Below, piece by piece: positions 43,793-51,304 of a DNA stretch of 64,000 bases. Under the pieces are notes generated by a model, which was not told the origin of the DNA, did not search any database, and was given only the letters and a program-made list of their open reading frames with translations. The DNA is from an uncultured Pelagibacteraceae bacterium (GTDB lineage Bacteria > Pseudomonadota > Alphaproteobacteria > Pelagibacterales > Pelagibacteraceae), in assembly GCA_902523895.1 (NCBI GenBank), contig CABZAZ010000004.1, positions 32,491-96,490 on the forward strand. Reading direction: 5' to 3'. The position numbers were made by a program, and so were the translations under genes. Numbering within the stretch: position 1 is the stretch's first letter; each line of letters opens with the position of its first letter.

Positions 43793-43808
43793 AATTCAAA
43801 AACTTAAT

Positions 43809-43872
43809 CTCAATCCTCAATGAAGTCTAGAAACAAGATTAAACCGTTATACGCACAGATGCATCTATAACA
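43809..43872 (-). repeat. 64-bp dispersed repeat R2
   Basis: CTCAATCCTCAATGAAGTCTAGAAACAAGATTAAACCGTTATACGCACAGATGCATCTATAACA. Confidence 0.9.
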
Positions 43873-43873
43873 A

Positions 43874-44428
43874 TCACTGTATTCTATCTTTAATTTCAAA
43901 TTTATTAAAATAAATATATTTTAACTCTTCCCTAAAAATTTTACCTATATCAGTGAGATTTACATTAATTCTATTTCCTGGTCGTATCATCAATATGTGT
44001 GGTTGGAAATGATTAGAACCAAAAGCATTTTTCTTATCACTTGTTTTGTGCCGTCTATTCCTTAAAACACGCTCATTTTCATATTTATAAAATGATCTTC
44101 TAAGTTGAAGTAATCTCGGCATTGCAATATTTCTTCTTGTTAATCTTATTCCTACGGGACTTTTGTTAACATTTATATTTTTTCTTGGGTTCTCTCCTCC
44201 TGGTGCTAAAACCATAAACCTAGTCTCTTTTACATCCGCCTTAATGATTTCATAACTTTTACTTCGCTTGACGTCAATTAATCTCCTCCTGCTATGATAA
44301 ATTGTTAAATGCATCCTTCGTTGTATGTGTTCCTCATCTACACCACATTTATATTTTAGAACATCAGAGATTTCCTTTTCACTCTCTCTATCAATCCATA
44401 ATAATGAATATAAACTATACCTTGTCAT
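43874..44428 (-). CDS. hypothetical protein, possibly 2H-phosphoesterase-like (module 2 cargo)
   Basis: HLT motif (RRMHLTIYHSRR) plus later FQPHILMIRPG. Confidence 0.5.
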   Translation of the reverse strand: MTRYSLYSLLWIDRESEKEISDVLKYKCGVDEEHIQRRMHLTIYHSRRRLIDVKRSKSYEIIKADVKETRFMVLAPGGENPRKNINVNKSPVGIRLTRRNIAMPRLLQLRRSFYKYENERVLRNRRHKTSDKKNAFGSNHFQPHILMIRPGNRINVNLTDIGKIFREELKYIYFNKFEIKDRIQ

Positions 44429-44450
44429 GATGAATAAATTTAACCCTGAT

Positions 44451-44519
44451 TTACAATGAAGTCGAGAAACAAGGTTGCTGCCATAAACGCTGAACTTACA
44501 TTGAAGTTTACATTGAAGT
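44451..44519 (+). repeat. degenerate R3 plus direct repeats TTACATTGAAGT x2 (12-nt period)
   Basis: TTACAATGAAGTCGAGAAACAAGGTT (cf. R1/R2) then TTACATTGAAGT at 44496 and 44508. Confidence 0.8.
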
Positions 44520-44560
44520 GTTTCAAAAAGTCTTTATTTTCTGTTATTATTTAAATTATA

Positions 44561-44580
44561 GGGGGAAACAGAACGCCCCC
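44561..44580 (+). repeat. ssrA attachment core, degenerate copy 3
   Basis: GGGGGAAACAGAACGCCCCC; keeps AACAGAACGCCCC and a G/C stem. Confidence 0.7.
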
Positions 44581-44586
44581 TGTAAA

Positions 44587-45003
44587 TCAACATAAATCTT
44601 CTAATAAAGAATAGTCAACACTTTCTGGTACTGGATATTTCCAATTTTTATTTGCAGACTCTTGTTGATCAGAATCACCTGTTCCTTTCCTTCCAGTGTA
44701 AAACACATAGGTAAGAGTTTTAATTTTTTTTATTTTGCAATCACCTTGAATATAGACTTTTACAGAATAAAAATTGCTATCTAGTATTGGTTTTGGATAA
44801 TCATTCATCTTCCAAAAAAATATATATCCTGACTCTTTCCGGACGGTATCTGTTTCTACAAAATATTCACCATCTGTTGCATTTCCAAATTTTTTCCAGT
44901 CAGCAAAAACAGAATTACAAAAAATTAGAGCAATAGAAATAATTAAAAAAAATATTTTTTTCATAATTAATTTTACTAAATTTACAACGAAGAACCAGAG
45001 CAA
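44587..45003 (-). CDS. secreted hypothetical protein (module 3 cargo; likely start MKKIFFLIISIALIFCNSVFA, ~44964)
   Basis: Signal peptide; WKKFGNATDGEYFVETDTVRKESGYIFFWKMNDY. Confidence 0.7.
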   Translation of the reverse strand: MLWFFVVNLVKLIMKKIFFLIISIALIFCNSVFADWKKFGNATDGEYFVETDTVRKESGYIFFWKMNDYPKPILDSNFYSVKVYIQGDCKIKKIKTLTYVFYTGRKGTGDSDQQESANKNWKYPVPESVDYSLLEDLC

Positions 45004-45033
45004 AAAAACAACTGAAAAGAAAATAAGTCATTC

Positions 45034-45057
45034 TGGCAATGAAGTTTGCAATGAAGT
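45034..45057 (+). repeat. direct repeats GCAATGAAGT x2 (12-nt period)
   Basis: TGGCAATGAAGT TTGCAATGAAGT. Confidence 0.8.
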
Positions 45058-45098
45058 GTTTTGATAAAACAAACAAATATGCTATTTTCTTATCTAAT

Positions 45099-45118
45099 GC
45101 CGGGCAACAGAACGCCCC
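45099..45118 (+). repeat. ssrA attachment core, degenerate copy 4
   Basis: GCCGGGCAACAGAACGCCCC. Confidence 0.75.
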
Positions 45119-45206
45119 TTCCTATTTTAAAATAAATTTTGATTATCAACATAAATTTGAAAATGCAACTTAGGGGCTCGGCCTGTATTCGGCCAAATAA
45201 TAATAA

Positions 45207-46823
45207 TTAATTACAAAAAATATAAAGGACTGAATTTTCTAAAATTGTGTTTAAATTTTTACCTCTATATCTTTTTGATATCTTTTGAGTATCTATTTTA
45301 TTTGCATATAAAAAATCTCTAACTTGGCTAACTTTCACTCCAAAATTTATACCCTCAGTAATTTCATTTCTCAAAATAGAAACTGCTACAGCTGCAAGTT
45401 CACCATTCTTACTATCTACAATAGGTCCACCACTATTTCCAAAATTAAGAGCAGCATCAATTTGTATTTGTGCACTATTATCCTCTAATCCCTTGAGAGA
45501 ACTAATAATTCCTGACGTAAATTTTAAGTCATCACTTAAGGCTTTACCTCCTGGGTATCCTGCAGCAATTATTGATTGAAGTTTTTTTATTGGCTTATTT
45601 GTTATTTTTATAAAATATTTATTATTTAAGTTTACTTTTAGCAAAGCGAGATCTAGCTGCTTATCTTTTGCAATTAATTTAGCTTTAATTTCCTTATTAT
45701 TATAAATAATTTTTTGCTTATTTTGGCAAGACGCAATTACATGATAATTGGTAATAATATGACCTTTATCATCAACAAAAAAACCTGTGCCAGAAGATGA
45801 AATTTTTTGCTTATTTGAAAATTGTAAATCATCTTCATCAGTAGCCTCAGGCCATAGTCTTTTCATTGTTTCTTCTGTATCTCCAAAATTTGCTCTTGTT
45901 ACTATAAGATTATTATTTTTTACAAATGCATTTTGAGTTTGTTCCTCATGGGCGAATGAATAACTCCCATCCTCTGAAGGAACTATGTAAACACCTTTGC
46001 AATTTAATTTGAATTTATTTTTAACTTTTGTTGGAATTAAAGCGCCACCCTTTGTGCCGTTACACAAATGATAATCTATATTTTGATTAGCATTTTGTTC
46101 TCCCAATAAACCATCAAAAAAAGAGTCAACTGCACCTTTTTGAATTTTCCATTGATTTTTTGCAATGACATCAATGTCGTACATTTGATAAACTGAACCC
46201 TCTTTTACGATTCCTAAAATTGACCATTGTCCCCAATGCCATATTCCCTCCAATCCTTTTGGAGATTTTTTATCAAAAAATTTATGTATAAATTCATTTC
46301 TAGATTTAGGATAAATAGGATCTGAATTCCAATATTTACCTTTATTAGTTTTTAAAATTTTAACCGGATAATTTGACATTGAACTATTTCTAATATTTTC
46401 TTTTAGGATTTTTTCTACTTCGGGGATCCAGGTATTAATGTAATATTCCTTATCATATTCAAAACCATAAACTGTAAAGGGATGTTTATACTTGGGTTTC
46501 TTTTTTTTTTTTTTAATCTTATCTATTTTACTTGTTGATTTTTTAACCTTATTAAACTTCTTCTTCTTTTTTGAGCTAGACTTTCTTTTTTTTGGTTTTA
46601 TTATTTTTTTAGAATCTTTAATTTTCTCAGAACTTCCCAAAATTAATAAATTACCATCCTCTGATCTTCTCCAATCCTTACTTTTAAAAAACTTATCAAA
46701 TGAACCGTAGCTATCTTGATCTAACCAACCTAATTCATTCCAGCGTCTACGCGCAACATCTACAGCTTTTTCTTTGACATTGAACCTTGGGTCGTTTTTC
46801 CAATCTTCACTCATATCAAACAA
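45207..46823 (-). CDS. trypsin-like serine protease without signal peptide, Lys-rich linker and uncharacterised N-terminal region (module 4 cargo)
   Basis: ITNYHVIAS (His), LDLALL (Asp), NFGNSGGPIV (Ser); K-rich segment after an ~80-aa N-terminal region. Confidence 0.8.
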   Translation of the reverse strand: MFDMSEDWKNDPRFNVKEKAVDVARRRWNELGWLDQDSYGSFDKFFKSKDWRRSEDGNLLILGSSEKIKDSKKIIKPKKRKSSSKKKKKFNKVKKSTSKIDKIKKKKKKPKYKHPFTVYGFEYDKEYYINTWIPEVEKILKENIRNSSMSNYPVKILKTNKGKYWNSDPIYPKSRNEFIHKFFDKKSPKGLEGIWHWGQWSILGIVKEGSVYQMYDIDVIAKNQWKIQKGAVDSFFDGLLGEQNANQNIDYHLCNGTKGGALIPTKVKNKFKLNCKGVYIVPSEDGSYSFAHEEQTQNAFVKNNNLIVTRANFGDTEETMKRLWPEATDEDDLQFSNKQKISSSGTGFFVDDKGHIITNYHVIASCQNKQKIIYNNKEIKAKLIAKDKQLDLALLKVNLNNKYFIKITNKPIKKLQSIIAAGYPGGKALSDDLKFTSGIISSLKGLEDNSAQIQIDAALNFGNSGGPIVDSKNGELAAVAVSILRNEITEGINFGVKVSQVRDFLYANKIDTQKISKRYRGKNLNTILENSVLYIFCN

Positions 46824-46934
46824 TTATCAAATATTATTAATTCATTCGAGTCGATTTTTATTCGGCCTTGACTCGGCTTGATAAGTAAAATTAGTGTGAT
46901 TTTGTAAAATAATTGACTATAATCAAACAAAGTT

Positions 46935-46960
46935 CGGGGCACCTGGCAACAGAACGCCCC
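46935..46960 (+). repeat. ssrA attachment core, copy 5
   Basis: CGGGGCACCTGGCAACAGAACGCCCC preceded by AAACAAAGTT as in copy 2. Confidence 0.9.
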
Positions 46961-47017
46961 CTTTTAATGATCTTAAGTCACAGTGAATAAAATCAATAAT
47001 AAATTAAATATTATAAC

Positions 47018-47140
47018 ATGGAATTTTTTATAATTATAATTCTAATATTAGTCACTGCCTGGATTTTGTTTAGACCAGTTTCAAAAAAAGAGCTTGATAG
47101 ATATAATGATAAGGATAATTGGTCAAATATGGGTTTTTAA
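47018..47140 (+). CDS. 40-aa small membrane protein MEFFIIIILILVTAWILFRPVSKKELDRYNDKDNWSNMGF
   Basis: ATG...TAA, N-terminal TM helix and polar tail; not in ORF track. Confidence 0.5.
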   Translation: MEFFIIIILILVTAWILFRPVSKKELDRYNDKDNWSNMGF

Positions 47141-47202
47141 TTTAACTTATCTAAAATAATAAACTTTTACTTAGTAATTTATTCATAATAAAACACTTCA
47201 TA

Positions 47203-49260
47203 ATGAAGCTAAATTATAGACCTGAAATAGACGGTTTAAGAGCTCTAGCTGTTGGCGTTGTAATACTTTATCACTCAAAACATTCATTTTTCGGTAGAGA
47301 TTTTTTTTCAGGGGGATTTATTGGAGTTGATATATTTTTTGTAATTTCTGGATATTTGATTTCTTCATTAATTTTTAAGGAACTTTTAGCAACTGGAAAT
47401 TTTTCTTTTAAATTATTTTACGAGCGAAGAATAAGAAGAATATTACCTGCTTTATTCACTGTAATTATTGCTTGTATCCCATTTGCATGGATGTTTATAC
47501 TGCCTTTGGATTTGATTGATTTTTCAAAATCATCAATATCCTCTATTTTATTCAGTTCAAATATTTTTTTTCATTTCTCAGGACTTGAATACGGAAGTCA
47601 AGATAGCCTGCTAAAACCTCTACTTCATACATGGTCATTATCTGTTGAAGAGCAATTTTATATTTTATTTCCAATTATATTTTTATTTTTTTTTATAAAT
47701 TTCAAAAAATTTTTAGGTAATTTCATTATTCTTGGAATCGTAATCGGTTTGATAATTGCAGAAATTACATCAAAAAATTTCATTTCATTGAATTTTTATT
47801 TTATTCATACAAGAATTTGGGAACTTTTAGCTGGTTCTTTAATTGCTTATTATGAATTTTTTGAAAAGAAAAATTTTAAAGAAAATGCTTTAAGCAAATT
47901 TTATCCTTCAATTGGATTATTGATGATTATTTACTCCATAATCTTTTTTGATGACACTATGAGACATCCATCTTTAATTACTCTAATTCCTGTTTTAGGA
48001 ACTGCATTGATTATTTCTTTTTCAAAACAAAATGAAATAGTCAACACATTATTCTCACAAAAAATTTTTGTGCAGATTGGTTTAATTTCATATTCATTAT
48101 ATCTTTGGCATTACCCTGTGTTTGCCTTTTCAAGAATTACTGACTTTTCTCAAGGAGATATAATTAAAAAAATTTTGTTAATTTTTTTAATTCTCATATT
48201 ATCAATTCTTACTTATAAGCTTATTGAAAGACCAGCAAGAGACAGAAAAAATAATTTTAAAAAAATACTTTTTGTATTAATTAGCTCAGCTGTAATAGTT
48301 ATTATTTTTTGTGTTTATACAATCAAAAAAGATGGATTAATTAAAAACCATCCTAAAATAATTCAAAATTCTTATAAAAATTTAGACTATAGAGGAATTT
48401 CTCAGAATGATAAATTCTGTCACTCAAGAGTTGGTGCTAATGGCTTTTGTGTTTTTAATCAAAAAATTAACAATACTGGAAATATTATTTTTCTTGGCGA
48501 CTCTATCACAGATGCTTTATTAGGAGATATGATTGAAAAAGTTAAAGAAACAAACTTAAAATTAATTCATATGAGTTACAGTGGAAACTTATATTTTCCA
48601 AAATTTCTAGCAGTGAGAAAAAGAGATAATCGTATTGATCAAGATGAAACATATCATAAATATCGACAAGAATACTTAAATAATCTTGATGAATTAAACT
48701 ATATAGTAATTGCAGGTAATTACTCATACTTTTTCGAAGAGCAAAGAATTAAATTGGAAAATGAAAATTTAAAGATTTATCCTACAGCAAGAAAATTCGT
48801 AGAAAAAAATTACATAAACAAAAAAAAAGAAGAAAGAATTTTTAGATTAAAATCAAAATTTAAAGATACAATCAAGAACCTAGCACAAAAAAATAAAGTA
48901 ATATTAGTTTATCCAATACCACAACCACCCAAAGATGTTTGGCAGAGAGTAACGAATAATTACTTTAAAGGATTGATTGATGATAAAAATAATAGAAATC
49001 ACTTTTTAAAAGATAAAATTAATTATGATAAAGAATACTTCTTCAGATTAAATGAAAACATTTTTAATTTTTTTGATGAAATAGAGACTGAAAATATCCA
49101 TAGAGTTTATCCTCATAAAATTTTTTGTGATGAAAAATGCCTATTCTATGATGATAAAAGAATATATTTTTTTGATAAAGTTCATCCGTCAAAATATGGA
49201 AGTTCAATGATTAATTCATTAATAATGAAAACAATAAAGGATATTGAAAGCGCTAACTAA
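47203..49260 (+). CDS. acyltransferase family protein (OafA/YrhL type with C-terminal SGNH-like domain)
   Basis: YRPEIDGLRALAVGVVILYHS...FVISGYLIS...HTWSLSVEEQFYILFP; GNIIFLGDSITDA. Confidence 0.9.
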   Translation: MKLNYRPEIDGLRALAVGVVILYHSKHSFFGRDFFSGGFIGVDIFFVISGYLISSLIFKELLATGNFSFKLFYERRIRRILPALFTVIIACIPFAWMFILPLDLIDFSKSSISSILFSSNIFFHFSGLEYGSQDSLLKPLLHTWSLSVEEQFYILFPIIFLFFFINFKKFLGNFIILGIVIGLIIAEITSKNFISLNFYFIHTRIWELLAGSLIAYYEFFEKKNFKENALSKFYPSIGLLMIIYSIIFFDDTMRHPSLITLIPVLGTALIISFSKQNEIVNTLFSQKIFVQIGLISYSLYLWHYPVFAFSRITDFSQGDIIKKILLIFLILILSILTYKLIERPARDRKNNFKKILFVLISSAVIVIIFCVYTIKKDGLIKNHPKIIQNSYKNLDYRGISQNDKFCHSRVGANGFCVFNQKINNTGNIIFLGDSITDALLGDMIEKVKETNLKLIHMSYSGNLYFPKFLAVRKRDNRIDQDETYHKYRQEYLNNLDELNYIVIAGNYSYFFEEQRIKLENENLKIYPTARKFVEKNYINKKKEERIFRLKSKFKDTIKNLAQKNKVILVYPIPQPPKDVWQRVTNNYFKGLIDDKNNRNHFLKDKINYDKEYFFRLNENIFNFFDEIETENIHRVYPHKIFCDEKCLFYDDKRIYFFDKVHPSKYGSSMINSLIMKTIKDIESAN

Positions 49261-50033
49261 GTTTTTGTAAATAAAGCAATAAACTTTCTTTTTAGGGGAT
49301 CACAATTATTCAAAACATCTAATCTTTTATAAAATAAGTTTAAAGAAATTAATTTTTCACCCTCTAATGTTTTAAGTGTTTGAAAAGCTCCTATTGATCT
49401 GTAGACTTGATCTTCATTAATAGGTTTTGTTAAAAAAACATCATCACAAAGAGCTATTCCTTTTTCATTTAACATATTAAAAGAATTGATTATATCTATA
49501 CAAATAGTGGGATAACCATGAGCACCATCTATCCAAATAATATCAAATTTTTTTTTAGATTTAATTAAGTTAATAGAATTAGTTTTAACAAATTTAATAT
49601 TTTTTACATTTGATAAGATTTCATCTCTCTTTTTTAAAAATTTATCAAGATCTTTTTGCCTCTCGTAAGTTTTGATAAACTCTTCGTTATCATCGGGAAG
49701 ATCAATCGTAGTAATATTTGAATTTTGAAATAAAAGTGACAAAAGAAAGCTGTTAGCACCATCATAAGTACCGATTTCTAAAATCTCAATTTTAGGAATA
49801 TCCATTTTATATGACAATGCTGAGAGCAAAGTCTCATGCTCTGTTGACATTTTTCTATCTAAAAAATCATATTTTTTTTTTATTATTGAGAGTTTTTCAA
49901 GAGCTTGTTTTCTATTAAAGCCTAAAAGTTTGAATTTATTATTTTGATCTTCTACAAAAAAATTGTAATCATAATTTTTTTTTAGCTTTCTAAAAGATAA
50001 AGTATTTGAGATTTTTTTGAAAATATTTACCAT
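49257..50033 (-). CDS. class I SAM-dependent methyltransferase
   Basis: ILEIGTYDGANSFLLSLLF...FDIIWIDGAHGYPT. Confidence 0.8.
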   Translation of the reverse strand: MVNIFKKISNTLSFRKLKKNYDYNFFVEDQNNKFKLLGFNRKQALEKLSIIKKKYDFLDRKMSTEHETLLSALSYKMDIPKIEILEIGTYDGANSFLLSLLFQNSNITTIDLPDDNEEFIKTYERQKDLDKFLKKRDEILSNVKNIKFVKTNSINLIKSKKKFDIIWIDGAHGYPTICIDIINSFNMLNEKGIALCDDVFLTKPINEDQVYRSIGAFQTLKTLEGEKLISLNLFYKRLDVLNNCDPLKRKFIALFTKT

Positions 50034-50034
50034 T

Positions 50035-50856
50035 TTAAATTAAATAAATATTTATATTTACGGACCTTCTTGTTAAATCTTCATCAAATTTTTTTACATC
50101 ATGCCATGATTTATCTGATTTGATAAAACCAGTAAGTTTATTTTTTTCAAACTTTGAATTATAGAAAAGTTCATAATTTTCAAAAAATTTTTTTGAGATA
50201 TTCTGGTCGAGGTATTTGCTTTTCCAGATATCAAGACTTTGAGAATTAGTTTTTTTCGATTTATAAAAATTTGTCCCTAAATTTTCATACGCTGAAAAAA
50301 ATGGATCATCATTATTTGGAGGAAAGTAAATCATTAGGGATAAAAGCTTATTTTCTGTATCACAATGAGGTGGAATAAAACAGTCTCTTTTGATAATTGA
50401 AAATTCAAAACCGATCCTAACTAAATTAAAATTGATAGTTTTTAAAATTTTATATACCGATTTTTGAAAAAATTTATCACTGTAATTTTTTATAAAAAGA
50501 TAATTTTTAAGATTTTGTCTATTTTTTATTTTTTTAAGTTCATTGTTGATAAGACTCAAAAATTCAAAGCAAACTTTTTTTGAATTGAGCATTTCATAAA
50601 AATCTCCCCATATATTACCTTTAATAAATTTAAAAAATTCTTTATGTTTATTATTAAGAAATTTTTTATTTCCATTAGAGTGAATTGCAGGAAATTGATC
50701 TTCACTCGGAAAGTTTAATAATAAATTTTTATATAAATCAAAATCTAAGAAATTTTTTTTTTCAAAAATACAAAATGGTTGATTGATGCATTCCTCAAAC
50801 TCATTTAAATTTTTTGGCAGATTTATTGATTTTTTTTTAATATTAAAATCTTTCAT
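50035..50856 (-). CDS. 2OG-Fe(II) oxygenase-like protein
   Basis: PPHCDTENKLLSLMIYF ... SWHDVKKF ... RRSVNINIYL (HxD...H...R pattern). Confidence 0.65.
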   Translation of the reverse strand: MKDFNIKKKSINLPKNLNEFEECINQPFCIFEKKNFLDFDLYKNLLLNFPSEDQFPAIHSNGNKKFLNNKHKEFFKFIKGNIWGDFYEMLNSKKVCFEFLSLINNELKKIKNRQNLKNYLFIKNYSDKFFQKSVYKILKTINFNLVRIGFEFSIIKRDCFIPPHCDTENKLLSLMIYFPPNNDDPFFSAYENLGTNFYKSKKTNSQSLDIWKSKYLDQNISKKFFENYELFYNSKFEKNKLTGFIKSDKSWHDVKKFDEDLTRRSVNINIYLI

Positions 50857-50879
50857 TAATTATTATTCTTTCATCCAAA

Positions 50880-51251
50880 TTATTTAACAAACTTATTAAG
50901 GTCAGGCCTAAAATAATTTGGCCCCTTCATAACTTTTCCTGACTCGTTATAAATGGGTTTGCCATCTTTATCTAATTTGCTCATATTTGAATTTTGAACC
51001 TCTTCAAAACATTTGTCTAAATTTATACCAAAAGCATGTCCCGCACCATATGTTACATAAAGGATATCAGTCAAAGCGTCTGCTACCTCAAGTAAATCTT
51101 TTTTATTTATTGCTGCTTTTAATTCTTCTAGTTCTTCATTAATTAGACTAACCCTTAATTCACTAATCTGGTTTGTAGTCAATGAGGGACTTACCTTAAC
51201 CTCTTGACCAAAAGTTTTCATAAAAATACCAACTTTTTCAAAATTTGTCAT
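50880..51251 (-). CDS. MazG-like / phosphoribosyl-ATP pyrophosphohydrolase-like protein (start trimmed)
   Basis: SLINEELEELKAAINKKDLLEVADALTDILYVTYGAGHAFGI. Confidence 0.75.
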   Translation of the reverse strand: MTNFEKVGIFMKTFGQEVKVSPSLTTNQISELRVSLINEELEELKAAINKKDLLEVADALTDILYVTYGAGHAFGINLDKCFEEVQNSNMSKLDKDGKPIYNESGKVMKGPNYFRPDLNKFVK

Positions 51252-51304
51252 TTTGCTCCTATAAGTTATCAAATTTTTAATATATAAATAGTTTTTAATA
51301 ATCA

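Noticed and set aside
42997-44495. R1/R2/R3 as integron attC sites
   Set aside because: The inverted repeat GTTATA...TATAAC does not match the GTTRRRY/RYYYAAC core and no integron integrase is visible.
44561-45118. Degenerate att stems as transcription terminators
   Set aside because: G/C stems are not followed by a poly-T tract on either strand, and the sequence matches the ssrA 3' end.
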